DNA from: Ignavibacteria bacterium UBA6688
Lineage (GTDB): Bacteria; Bacteroidota; Ignavibacteria; UBA10030
Direction: 5' to 3'
NCBI GenBank assembly: GCA_002454845.1
Contig: DKJQ01000399.1
Span: 6,211-41,036 of the forward strand
Length of the DNA stretch: 34,826 nucleotides
The position numbers and the translations under genes were made by a program. Of this stretch, positions 8,643 to 16,591 are shown piece after piece; position 1 is the stretch's first letter, and every line of letters starts with the position of its first letter. Under the pieces are notes generated by a model that saw nothing but the letters and a program-made list of their open reading frames with translations, searched no databases and was not told the origin of the DNA.

Positions 8643-8680
8643 AATGCATAAATATACATATAACTGTATAATTATGCAAA
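8643..8680 (-). promoter_or_regulatory. Tandem ARG boxes (ArgR operator) upstream of argC
   Basis: Two 14-bp palindromes fit the core TGnAT-N4-ATnCA: TGCATAAATATACA (8645-8658) and TGTATAATTATGCA (8665-8678). Written as 18-bp boxes they are 8643-8660 and 8663-8680, with 2 bp between and 20 bp centre to centre. E. coli ArgR uses pairs of 18-bp boxes spaced 2-3 bp apart, so the geometry fits one ArgR hexamer. They lie 22-59 bp before the argC start. On the minus strand a TTTG, then TATATTTA about 20 bp on, resembles the Bacteroidota -33/-7 promoter, so the boxes may cover the promoter. Confidence 0.85.
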
Positions 8681-8777
8681 TAGTTTGCCTTTCTGAAGGA
8701 ATTTTAATGTTTGATTGAAAACTTATTAGTTGACTCTTGGAGCAACAAACATCGTTTCGTATATTGCGCCCGGCGTA

Positions 8778-8808
8778 AACCTGACAGGTTTCCAAAACCT
8801 GTCAGGTT
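8778..8808 (+). repeat. Perfect 14-bp inverted repeat in the ychF leader
   Basis: AACCTGACAGGTTT (8778-8791) and AAACCTGTCAGGTT (8795-8808) are exact reverse complements around a 3-nt loop, and TTTTG follows. It ends 22 bp before the ychF ATG, directly ahead of the ribosome-binding site. It could be a mobile palindromic repeat, an attenuator or an mRNA-stability hairpin. Confidence 0.85.
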
Positions 8809-8830
8809 TTGTCTTGATAAGGAGGAAGCA

Positions 8831-9928
8831 ATGGGATTTACCTGTGGAATCGTCGGTTTGCCCAACGTCGGGAAATCGACACTGTTTAACGCCATTACAG
8901 CCGCGGGAGCGGAGGCGGCTAATTATCCCTTCTGCACCATCGACCCGAATGTCGGGGTGGTAACCGTCCCCGATCCCCGGATCGACCGATTGGTCGCTAT
9001 ATACAAACCCGCAAAAATCGTCCCGACCGCCATCGAGTTTCTCGACATCGCCGGCCTGGTCAAGGGAGCGAGCAAGGGGGAGGGATTGGGGAACCAGTTC
9101 CTTTCCCACATCCGAAACGTGGATGCGATCGCACATGTGGTCCGTTGCTTTGACGATCCCAACGTCGTCCACGTCGATGGCAGCATCAATCCGAAACGGG
9201 ACATCGAAGTCATTGAAACGGAACTGATTCTCAAGGACCTCGATACTGTCGAGAAAAAGATCGCGGATGCGGAAAAACGTTCCCGCTCCGGCGATAAGAA
9301 GGTCAAAATAGAATCGGAATTCTACGTGCGTGTGCGGGAACATCTTGTAGGGGGCCGGTTAGCCCGTTATATCGATGTCCAGAACGACGATGAGAGACTC
9401 TGGTTCCGTGACCTGCACCTGCTCTCCGGCAAACCGGTGATGTATGTCTGCAACGTACATGAAAACGAGATTACGGCCGAAAACGACTATGTCAAGCAAG
9501 TGCGGGAGGTAGCCGCGAAGGAATCCGCGAAGGTGGTCGTGATCAGCGCGGCGGTGGAAGCGGAAGTGTCGGAACTCCACGACGACGAACGGGCACATTT
9601 CCTGGAGGGATTGGGATTGAAGGAGTCGGGGTTAAACCAGGTGATCCGCGAAGGGTACGACCTCCTTCACCTGATCACGTTTTTTACTGCGGGACCCAAG
9701 GAAGTGCATGCGTGGACCGCGCAAAAAGGATCGACGGCCCCCGAAGCGGCCGGGATCATTCATACCGACTTTGAAAAAGGATTCATCCGGGCCGAGATTA
9801 TGAAGTTCACCGACCTCGACCGGCTCGGCTCAGAAGCGGGAGTCAAGCAAAGCGGTTTATTGGATGTAGAGGGACGGGAATACGTGGTGGAGGATGGGGA
9901 TGTGGTGTTTTTCCGGTTTAATGTATGA
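8831..9928 (+). CDS. ychF: Redox-regulated GTPase/ATPase YchF (OLA1 family)
   Basis: Ribosome-associated Obg-related P-loop protein that usually prefers ATP and is linked to translation and the oxidative-stress response. The G1 motif is GLPNVGKST near the N-terminus, G3 is DIAGLVKGASKGEGLGNQFL, and a non-canonical G4 lies around NVHENE. The C-terminal TGS-like domain (about 280-366) includes FFTAGPKEVHAWTAQKG and ends in EDGDVVFFRFNV. The true start is the ATG at 8831, giving 366 residues, with TAAGGAGG just ahead. The frame runs open upstream to 8711 through the palindrome, but that part is not family sequence. It is the only convincing plus-strand gene in the window, divergent from argC. 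Confidence 0.96.
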   Translation: MGFTCGIVGLPNVGKSTLFNAITAAGAEAANYPFCTIDPNVGVVTVPDPRIDRLVAIYKPAKIVPTAIEFLDIAGLVKGASKGEGLGNQFLSHIRNVDAIAHVVRCFDDPNVVHVDGSINPKRDIEVIETELILKDLDTVEKKIADAEKRSRSGDKKVKIESEFYVRVREHLVGGRLARYIDVQNDDERLWFRDLHLLSGKPVMYVCNVHENEITAENDYVKQVREVAAKESAKVVVISAAVEAEVSELHDDERAHFLEGLGLKESGLNQVIREGYDLLHLITFFTAGPKEVHAWTAQKGSTAPEAAGIIHTDFEKGFIRAEIMKFTDLDRLGSEAGVKQSGLLDVEGREYVVEDGDVVFFRFNV

Positions 9929-9981
9929 GTCAACCGGCCCTGCGGTTTGTCTGGCTGTCCAATTCGACAGATTGAGAATAG

Positions 9982-10149
9982 CTACTTCACCCCCCGCTTC
10001 TTCTTCTCAATCAGCACCTGCGCGTCAACCAGAGCGGCGCAAAGGGAGCAGACATAGCGGCGGGTGAGCTCGTTGTAGTCGGGCTCGCGGAGTTGCTTAC
10101 AGTTCGGACACCGAACGACCAACGGTTTTTCTTCTTTTGGTTGTTTCAT
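9982..10149 (-). CDS. Small zinc-ribbon protein
   Basis: A 55-residue protein with two CxxC knuckles, VRCPNCKQ and VCSLCAAL, 19 residues apart between the Cys pairs, as in rubredoxin-like zinc ribbons. The N- and C-terminal ends are lysine-rich (KQPKEEK, KKKRGVK). I use the ATG at 10147-10149. An upstream ATG at 10170 is possible but falls at the edge of a repeat. Such proteins may bind nucleic acid or partner proteins; no specific function can be assigned. It lies between ychF (convergent) and an MFS gene. Confidence 0.65.
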   Translation of the reverse strand: MKQPKEEKPLVVRCPNCKQLREPDYNELTRRYVCSLCAALVDAQVLIEKKKRGVK

Positions 10150-10167
10150 AAAGACCGTTCTATTTTG

Positions 10168-10235
10168 CACCGCAGAGACGCAGAGGGTTCTTGCAGGTAG
10201 TGAGTCTGCTCTGTGCCCTCAGCAACTCTGCGGTG
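10168..10235. repeat. Inverted CACCGCAGAG repeat with 8-bp periodicity
   Basis: CACCGCAGAG (10168-10177) and CTCTGCGGTG (10226-10235) are exact reverse complements around 48 bp. The left arm continues as CGCAGAGA-CGCAGAGG, an 8-bp tandem. The element sits just downstream of the MFS gene. A relative, CCACAGAGACTCAGAGAACA, lies at 34543-34562. These resemble dispersed intergenic repeats known in several bacterial genomes. Confidence 0.65.
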
Positions 10236-10237
10236 AA

Positions 10238-11779
10238 TTATTTTTTTGAACCAGGACCTGTTCCTGCCTTCCCGCGCTTCGTCCCCTTCCTCCTCGTAAT
10301 TTTCTTCACCACGAACTTCGCGGGCGCGATCACGACGTTCAACGCCAGCTCGAACCCTTTGTACACATCGATACTCCGGACCGGCCGCACCACGCTGATC
10401 ACCTCCGTCACCCCCGCCGCCTCCGGCTCCTGCACCTTTCTCAAAAACCAGAAGGTGGCAAAGCGGAGAAGGATCGACACAATGAAGAGAAAGTGAAAAT
10501 GGCTCCATGTGACCGGCCCCAGGTTAACCGACCAACCTGAGAAGAGAACCGCCAGGCTTCCCCCCAACAGCGGTGCCACCGTTGCAGCGATACCGACAAT
10601 CGTTCCATCCACCGTAATATAGTTGGCCCTCCGGTCCGCCGGAGCAATCTTATAGACGAGGTTCGGGATCGCCACCACGTTCCCGCCGTCAAACACTCCG
10701 AAGCAATGGATGATCACAAACAAGATGAACGTGTCGGGAGTAGTGAAGAGCCAGAGAATCGCAAACACGAGCTTGCCGGCGAGACAGATATACAGGATCG
10801 GCTTGTTGCCGTACGTATCCACGATCCTTCCCCAGAACCGGAGTGAGAGCAGGTTCGTCAGCGTCGTCACCATCGTCATCGCCGAAACGAACGTAAAGCT
10901 CATTCCCATCTGGGTCAGCATGTAGACGCTGAAAAACGTCCCTGCGGTGCCGAGCGAGAGGTCGTAGAATATTCGGAACGTGAAGACCCTGCGAAAAACC
11001 GGGTCGCTGAAGGGACGGCGCAGGGCCTCCCAGAATGTCGATTGCGTGTGGGGTTTCTTGAAGGGGGGATCGTACATCCGGTTCTGCACGGCAACGGCCC
11101 AGAAACCAAACACCAGTCCGACCGCGAGCAAGAGGGCAAAGGCGTACAGCTCGGGCCCAAGCGCCTCCTCCTTCCAGAAATCGATGAACTTCCCCGCGCC
11201 GATGGCGAGGATCACCGCAACCGCACCGGCCGCAAGATTCCGCTGCGCAAAGAACCTTCCCCGCGCGCGCTGCGGGACAAGATCCACCAGCCACGAAACC
11301 CACGCGACCGCACTCATCACCCCGAATCCAGCCGACACGGCAAAGAGGAAAATAAAGACCCAGACGCGCGCGGAGGCGAACGATTCGTAATTCAGGAAGA
11401 GAAGTCCCACAATCAGAATCCAGACAGCCCGCGAAGCCATGGCAAAGCGGACCGTCATTCGTTTCCGCTCCCCGGTTTTCTCGAGGTACTGATACGCCCG
11501 CATCTGTAACAGGTTGGCTCCGGCCTGGATTGCTGCAATCAGGCCGATCATGAACGCATTGGCCCCGAGGGCGAGCGCAAGGCCGGTGAGAACGACACCA
11601 CCGACCATTGTCGCCATGATGCCGGTCAGCGCCCCCTCCGTCACCGCAAGCTGCATACTGCGATGCACCTGGTCGGGAACCTCTTGCTCGGATTTTCGGA
11701 TGTCAAAGTGAAACGGGGAAACGTCCCTGAGTATCGCAAGGACTTTCTTCGCATCACCTGCAAGTTCGTGTTGAGCCAT
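10238..11779 (-). CDS. Major facilitator superfamily transporter
   Basis: Integral inner-membrane transporter of 513 residues. About twelve hydrophobic segments begin near residue 55 (GIMATMVGGVVLTGLALALG), preceded by a soluble N-terminal stretch of about 50 residues. MFS-like charged loops (EKTGERKRMTVRF, VDLVPQRARGRFFAQRN, RIVDTYGNKP) lie between helices 2-3, 4-5 and 8-9. The C-terminus is strongly basic (KKITRRKGTKRGKAG). The length and soluble N-terminus set it apart from the sugar porter at 15174. The substrate is unknown. It stands alone between repeat-rich spacers, so the context gives no clue. Confidence 0.85.
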   Translation of the reverse strand: MAQHELAGDAKKVLAILRDVSPFHFDIRKSEQEVPDQVHRSMQLAVTEGALTGIMATMVGGVVLTGLALALGANAFMIGLIAAIQAGANLLQMRAYQYLEKTGERKRMTVRFAMASRAVWILIVGLLFLNYESFASARVWVFIFLFAVSAGFGVMSAVAWVSWLVDLVPQRARGRFFAQRNLAAGAVAVILAIGAGKFIDFWKEEALGPELYAFALLLAVGLVFGFWAVAVQNRMYDPPFKKPHTQSTFWEALRRPFSDPVFRRVFTFRIFYDLSLGTAGTFFSVYMLTQMGMSFTFVSAMTMVTTLTNLLSLRFWGRIVDTYGNKPILYICLAGKLVFAILWLFTTPDTFILFVIIHCFGVFDGGNVVAIPNLVYKIAPADRRANYITVDGTIVGIAATVAPLLGGSLAVLFSGWSVNLGPVTWSHFHFLFIVSILLRFATFWFLRKVQEPEAAGVTEVISVVRPVRSIDVYKGFELALNVVIAPAKFVVKKITRRKGTKRGKAGTGPGSKK

Positions 11780-12239
11780 AAGGGGTTCAGGCTAGGGGGT
11801 GTTTGCCATGAAAAGTTATAGAACACATAAAATAAATCTAAGGACACACTTTGTGTAAGAGCTCATGTCCAAGTTATTAGGATGCTGGCTCTCCGACTGG
11901 TCTCTTTTTGCATAAGCTTCTAACTTCATCAAACCTGGACTCTCCCTACACCTCTCCTAAAAGGAAAGTGAGGAAAAATACCTTCCCCTCTTAGGGGAAG
12001 GTTAGGATGGGGTCTGCTTTTGAATACGTACTCGACCTTTTCAAATCAGACCTCACCCCAGAGGCCGTCCAAAAAGTCTGAACAACCAGTTGTCTGAGTT
12101 CGGGAGTTGTGGAATTTACTCCGATTCCGGAACTCCGACGTCGGCGAGATGACATCTCGCCCTACCCGCCCGACTGCCTGAGGCAATCACGCGGGCGGGC
12201 ATTTTGGACGGCCTCCACCTCAGTTGTCTTCATCATTTC
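11780..12239. repeat. Repeat-rich spacer, no gene
   Basis: The 460 bp between the MFS gene and the nitrilase hold no credible ORF. A perfect hairpin, ACCTTCCCCT-CTT-AGGGGAAGGT, lies at 11980-12002 and is followed by TAGGATGGGGT. A composite inverted-repeat element follows at 12061-12215 (listed separately). The stretch 11780-11940 shows nothing recognisable. Confidence 0.75.
12061..12215. repeat. 155-bp composite element with 14-bp terminal inverted repeats
   Basis: GAGGCCGTCCAAAA (12061-12074) and TTTTGGACGGCCTC (12202-12215) are perfect terminal inverted repeats. Inside are GGCGAGAT-GAC-ATCTCGCC (12143-12161) and CCCGCCCG (12165-12172) pairing with CGGGCGGG (12192-12199), which encloses TGCCTGAGGCA (12175-12185). 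A nested pair, GAGTT/AACTC with GGAAT/ATTCC, lies to the left. It looks like a MITE or REP-type element. No clear target-site duplication was seen. Confidence 0.7.
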
Positions 12240-13181
12240 TCATTTGCCCTTTTGCTTCCTTGCGCTCTTTGTGCCCTTTTGTGACGATACTTTCACCAAC
12301 CTGAGCGCCTTCTTCTTGTGTTGCAGCGAAACGAGATCTTTGTAGATTTCCGGACGGCGGGAGGCGGTGACGGCGAGCGTCCGATCAAGGTTCTCGTTGA
12401 AGTAGAACGGAGTAAGCCGCTTTGTGTCCAGATCGATATCGTGTGTCAACACGCCGATGGCGCGACCGATATCAGCAAGGACCAGGCCATCTCTCCCAAT
12501 CACGCTGCTCCTTCCAATCATCATCCCGGACTTCCATTCCCCCTCCGGGTACCCGTAACACGCGGAGACAACCGGCAGCCCCGTATCCACGGCCCGCGAA
12601 CGGTACCGGATTTCCCAATCGATCTCGCCCCATGATGATTGCACATGGGGAAAGAGAAGTACCTCCGCCCCCTTCAGCATATAGATTTGAGCCACCTCGG
12701 GGTACTCAATATCCATGCATGTCATGATTCCTATTTTGGCGCAGTCGAGTCCATAAACCGGAAACTCATCCCCTGCTTTGATTCCCATCGCTTGTTCCGG
12801 CACAGTCGGGTGTGTTTTCGCATAACAACCAACGATCTTCCCCCTCCGGTTGATCACTACCGCATAGCTCGAGAGCTTCTTTTTATACACACCGAACATG
12901 GGGATCACAACATTCATCCTGAATTGTTTCGCTGCTCCGGCCACGGCCGTTGTAAACCTCCCGGGAATCGTGTCGGGTCGGTATTCCGTCAGGTCGCTCG
13001 ACCATGTCCGGTGGTGCAGGTTGGCATACTCCCCGAGCAAAACGATATCCGATTTTCGTATTCCCGCCGTTTTCAGTGCGTCAAGGATGACCCGGAGATT
13101 CCGTTTTTGTTTTGCTTCGAACGACGTTCCTTCGATGACCGTCGGAAGTTGAACCGCGCTCACGCGCACTCTGCGTTTCAT
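12240..13181 (-). CDS. Carbon-nitrogen hydrolase (nitrilase superfamily)
   Basis: Cytoplasmic amidohydrolase of the nitrilase fold. The Glu-Lys-Cys triad is visible: Glu51 in LLGEYANLHHR, Lys122 in CYAKTHP and Cys155 in GIMTCMDIEYPE. The last motif is typical of the aliphatic amidase/N-carbamoylase branch rather than of true nitrilases. The core is about 285 residues plus a basic tail (KKKALRLVKVSSQKGTKSARKQKGK). It starts 2 bp after the symporter gene ends, so the two are surely co-transcribed. The symporter may import the amide or carbamoyl compound that this enzyme cleaves. The substrate is not predictable from sequence. Confidence 0.88.
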   Translation of the reverse strand: MKRRVRVSAVQLPTVIEGTSFEAKQKRNLRVILDALKTAGIRKSDIVLLGEYANLHHRTWSSDLTEYRPDTIPGRFTTAVAGAAKQFRMNVVIPMFGVYKKKLSSYAVVINRRGKIVGCYAKTHPTVPEQAMGIKAGDEFPVYGLDCAKIGIMTCMDIEYPEVAQIYMLKGAEVLLFPHVQSSWGEIDWEIRYRSRAVDTGLPVVSACYGYPEGEWKSGMMIGRSSVIGRDGLVLADIGRAIGVLTHDIDLDTKRLTPFYFNENLDRTLAVTASRRPEIYKDLVSLQHKKKALRLVKVSSQKGTKSARKQKGK

Positions 13182-13183
13182 CG

Positions 13184-14962
13184 TCAGGACCTTTCGTGTA
13201 AGATTGAACGGTCACGCGTATAGAAGAAGATCGCCCCTCCCAGGAGGCAAAGCATTGCGCCGGCCACGACGTTGATAGACGAAGGCGCAATGACCGTGGA
13301 GGGAACAAAGACGCACGCAAGAAGCACTCCTCCGAACACAAAGCAGATTGTTCCAATCAGCCGGTAAGCTTTCAGTCCCGACAGATCGTGGTGTGTTTCA
13401 TCCTCCGTCGGGGTCTGCAGATCCTTCTCGAAGGCCTGAAGCTGTGCATTTCGGGGGTCGTCTGGCTTGAACCAGAAGGAGGAGCCGAAGAAGACGAGCG
13501 TTGCGACAAGCGACTCGCTCAGCATATTTCTGACAAACGGTTGCTCGTCGCTCCAGACATCGAACGCCATCAGAAGCAACGCGACGGCGATCGCCGCGGA
13601 ACAGGAGGCGATGCCGGACCACCATGGCGTACGTGTGTAGAGGATGCCGAGCGCCACCGGCATCATGAAGGCCGCGGTCAGCGAGTAAAATTGCAGGGCG
13701 AACTCGAACGCTCCTCCCAGCTTCGGAATGTACAGCGCAACCATGATACCGAGCACGCCGACGATGAACATCGTCATCCGCGCAACGACCAGCTGTTGCT
13801 GTTCCGATGGTTCCCGGCCGGTTGCCCGCTTGTGGGCCGGGACGTACATATCCTTCGTCAGCGTGGCTGCAAGCCAGTTGAAGGCGTCATTCGCCTGGCC
13901 GAGGGTGGCCGACAGAATGGCCGACACCACGAAGCCGATCATACCGTGCGGCAGGAGTAGCAGCGCAAGACTGACGAAGGAGGCTTCTGCAGGGACGGCA
14001 AAGGAGGGCCACAAGGAATCGATATCGGGGAAAATGATGCGTGAGGCCATCACGGGGAGGATCCAGAGCAGCGGTCCGACAATTGACAGAGCGGCGCAGA
14101 GCAGCGCCATTTTCCTGGTATCCCTTTCCCTTGGAACGCTGATATAGCGCTGGACAATCTGCCAGGCGACATTGTAGCCGAGCACCACGTTGATCGCATA
14201 GGAGAACAGGAAGAGCGGGTTTGCCGAATTTCCTGTCAGGGTAAAGTATCCTGCCGGCGCTTCATCGAGAAGGCGCGTGAACCCGTGGAGCAGTCCTCCT
14301 TCGCCACCCAGGTACATGTACGAAACCGGAAAGACGATAATGGTCATAATCGTGATGATAACGGCCTGGACCGTGTCGGAAAGCACCGCCGCCCACAATC
14401 CCCCGATGACAGAATATACCACCATCACCGTGCCTGTGAGGATGATCGAAGCTTCAAAACCCGTAAGGGTGACGAAACCCAGATCAAATGTCCGCTCATT
14501 GAACCCCAGCGCCGTGGAGATAAAGATACAGAGGATATAGAGCCCTTGTCCGATGCCGACCGTTTGCGGGATGATCGCCGTAATGGAGTAGAAATAGGTC
14601 GTGGAGGAGGAATATCGTCGCGTCAGGAATTGCAGCGGGGAATTAATGCGCGCCCTGCGCCAGAGCCGGCCGAAGACGAAGTAGCCCGCAAGGTAGGCCC
14701 AGGCGGCCGAGGTGAAGATAACGACCGCCCCGATGCCATTGGTATAGGTAAAGCCCGCAGCCGCGACGAACATGAACGCGGAGTACCCGGAGACCCAGTT
14801 CGAGAGCCCGGCTATCATCCACGGAATCTTTCCCCCTCCTTTAAAATACTCGTCCGTGTTCTTGTTCTGCCGTGCGGCATAGAACCCGACCCAGATGATG
14901 ACGGCAAAATACAGTCCGATCAGGCCGTAGTCGAGGAGGTTGACGGTGTTGAATTCGGGCAT
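13184..14962 (-). CDS. Sodium:solute symporter (SSS/SLC5 family)
   Basis: Inner-membrane Na+-coupled transporter of 592 residues with about 13-14 hydrophobic segments. The N-terminal NTDEYFKGGGKIPWMIAGLS is the hallmark of the family's first loop (EYFxGG...PW). GFTYTNGIGAVV and YSVIGGLWAAVLSDTVQA (about 184-201) are further SSS signatures; the latter lies in the sodium-site region. A hydrophilic loop, FKPDDPRNAQLQAFEKDLQ, and a final hairpin of helices follow the core. Family members carry sugars, myo-inositol, sialic acid, amino acids or carboxylates. Pairing with an amidohydrolase hints at an amide or carbamoyl substrate, while the sugar operon nearby hints at sugars. Confidence 0.92.
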   Translation of the reverse strand: MPEFNTVNLLDYGLIGLYFAVIIWVGFYAARQNKNTDEYFKGGGKIPWMIAGLSNWVSGYSAFMFVAAAGFTYTNGIGAVVIFTSAAWAYLAGYFVFGRLWRRARINSPLQFLTRRYSSSTTYFYSITAIIPQTVGIGQGLYILCIFISTALGFNERTFDLGFVTLTGFEASIILTGTVMVVYSVIGGLWAAVLSDTVQAVIITIMTIIVFPVSYMYLGGEGGLLHGFTRLLDEAPAGYFTLTGNSANPLFLFSYAINVVLGYNVAWQIVQRYISVPRERDTRKMALLCAALSIVGPLLWILPVMASRIIFPDIDSLWPSFAVPAEASFVSLALLLLPHGMIGFVVSAILSATLGQANDAFNWLAATLTKDMYVPAHKRATGREPSEQQQLVVARMTMFIVGVLGIMVALYIPKLGGAFEFALQFYSLTAAFMMPVALGILYTRTPWWSGIASCSAAIAVALLLMAFDVWSDEQPFVRNMLSESLVATLVFFGSSFWFKPDDPRNAQLQAFEKDLQTPTEDETHHDLSGLKAYRLIGTICFVFGGVLLACVFVPSTVIAPSSINVVAGAMLCLLGGAIFFYTRDRSILHERS

Positions 14963-15011
14963 GGTTGATGAGAAAGATGATTGGTTCTACTGAACAATGG
15001 TGAAAGAACAA

Positions 15012-15111
15012 CCCACGAATCCTCACTAATCTCCACCAATCTTTAGAGCCCCAACAAAACAATCAATTGAAAACACGTTTTTCTTCGTGAAGATTCGTGC
15101 AGATTCGCGGG
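15012..15111. repeat. Imperfect inverted repeat with 10-bp periodicity
   Basis: In the 211-bp spacer, 15012-15043 reads as three degenerate 10-mers (CACGAATCCT, CACTAATCTC, CACCAATCTT). The inverted arm at 15083-15111 reads CGTGAAGATT, CGTGCAGATT, CGCGGG. The two arms pair imperfectly around about 39 bp. This type of CACGAAT repeat is seen dispersed between genes in other genomes. It separates the symporter from the sugar porter. Confidence 0.65.
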
Positions 15112-15173
15112 TATAGAAACGCCGAGGTGTTACGATGATTGTTTATTCCCCGGAGACCGATAGGTTTTCCGGC

Positions 15174-16580
15174 CTACGCGTTTTTTGCCCTCCACATTTC
15201 CTCGATTTGTTCCAGCGTCTTCCCCTTTGTTTCGGGGATGTACCGCATGCTCACAACCACCGTCACCACACAGAAGAATGCATACAACCAGAACGGAAAT
15301 CCTCCGCCGAACGTCGTCACCAGCCATTCGTTTTCGTTGATGATCGGGAAGGTCTGGGAAACCACGTAGTTGGCGAGCCAGATGGAGAATGTAGCAACGG
15401 CCATTGCGCGCCCGCGCAGGCGCGTTGGAAATATCTCTGACAGGACAACCCACACTACCGGACCCATCGACGCGGCAAAACAGGCGATGTACCCGAGCAC
15501 GAACGCCAGCACCCAGACATCGATATTGTTGGTCGCTGAAGCCCATCCGAGCGCGGCGAGCGACAAACCCATCCCGGATGCTCCCGCAATCAGAAGCGTC
15601 TTCCGCCCAACGCGGTCGATGGTGTACAACGCCACGATGGTAAAGAGCATGTTGACCGCCCCGACCACGATCGTCTGCAATAGCGCCGAATCGACCCCGG
15701 AACCGAGTTGTTTGAAGATCTCCGGGGCATAGTACATAAACACATTGATCCCGGTAACCTGCTGGAGAATGGCAAGAACGGCTCCAAGAACAACTACCCC
15801 TCTCCAGGTCGGATGCAGAAGTTCCCGCATCGACACCTTTGCAACTGTGAGCGTCTTCTTGATCTCCCGGACCTCGTCCTCGATATCGTCACCATTGCGG
15901 ACACGGGAAAGAACTTTGCGCGCTTCTTCTTCTCGTCCTTCCTTGATCAACCAACGAGGACTTTCCGGAATAAAAAAGAGGAAGAAGAGAAACAGAATCG
16001 CAGGGAGTGCTTCCGATCCGAACATCCAGCGCCAGCCTACTTGCACGTTCCAATCACCGACACCGAGGCCGGCAATATAGTAGTTCACGAAATAGACCGT
16101 GAGGATGCCGGTGACGATGGCGAACTGATTGAAGGTTACCAATCGTCCGCGGATCTGTGCCGGCGCAACCTCGGCGATGTACATCGGCGAGAGCATCGAG
16201 GCAATACCGACACCGATACCGCCCAGTATGCGGGCAATGACGAATTGGGTGAAATTCCCGGGAAGAGCGGTCCAGACTGCAGAGACCGCGAAGAGCACGG
16301 CGGCAACGATCAACACGTTCTTCCTGCCGAACCGGTCGCTGGCGACCCCCGCTCCCGATGCCCCCAAAACACATCCCAGCAACGCGCTTGCCGCTGCCCA
16401 CCCCATCTCTGCTGCGCTCAGGTCGAAATATGTACGGAGAAAACCGATCGCGCCCGAGATGACCGCTGTGTCGTACCCGAACAGCAACCCGCCCAACGCC
16501 GCGACGATACTGATGAACGTGACATATCGCGTTGCAGACCGTCTGGAGGGGAAAGAAGCCATATGTTGCTCTGTGTTCAT
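15174..16580 (-). CDS. MFS sugar porter (XylE/GalP/GLUT family)
   Basis: Proton-coupled or facilitative monosaccharide importer of 468 residues with 12 membrane segments. Sugar-porter signatures are present: GYDTAVISGAI in helix 1, SDRFGRKNVLI in loop 2-3, RILGGIGVGIASMLSPMYIA with AEVAPAQIRGRLVT, PESPRWLIKEGREEEARKVL before the central loop, QQVTGINVFMYYAPEIF in helix 7 and DRVGRKTLL in loop 8-9. The C-terminal PETKGKTLEQIEEMW is also typical. It is the last gene of the large sugar/methyl operon (11 bp after the phosphomannose isomerase gene) and probably brings in the sugar or its monomer. Confidence 0.94.
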   Translation of the reverse strand: MNTEQHMASFPSRRSATRYVTFISIVAALGGLLFGYDTAVISGAIGFLRTYFDLSAAEMGWAAASALLGCVLGASGAGVASDRFGRKNVLIVAAVLFAVSAVWTALPGNFTQFVIARILGGIGVGIASMLSPMYIAEVAPAQIRGRLVTFNQFAIVTGILTVYFVNYYIAGLGVGDWNVQVGWRWMFGSEALPAILFLFFLFFIPESPRWLIKEGREEEARKVLSRVRNGDDIEDEVREIKKTLTVAKVSMRELLHPTWRGVVVLGAVLAILQQVTGINVFMYYAPEIFKQLGSGVDSALLQTIVVGAVNMLFTIVALYTIDRVGRKTLLIAGASGMGLSLAALGWASATNNIDVWVLAFVLGYIACFAASMGPVVWVVLSEIFPTRLRGRAMAVATFSIWLANYVVSQTFPIINENEWLVTTFGGGFPFWLYAFFCVVTVVVSMRYIPETKGKTLEQIEEMWRAKNA

Positions 16581-16591
16581 ACGCTTGGTTT

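Noticed and set aside
8622..8795. N-terminal extension of ArgC
   Set aside because: It would translate the ARG boxes and adds 58 non-homologous residues. The GTG at 8621 has an RBS and gives normal ArgC length.
8711..8830. N-terminal extension of YchF
   Set aside because: The stretch runs through the palindrome. The family start MGFTCGIVGLPNVGKS has a strong RBS at 8831.
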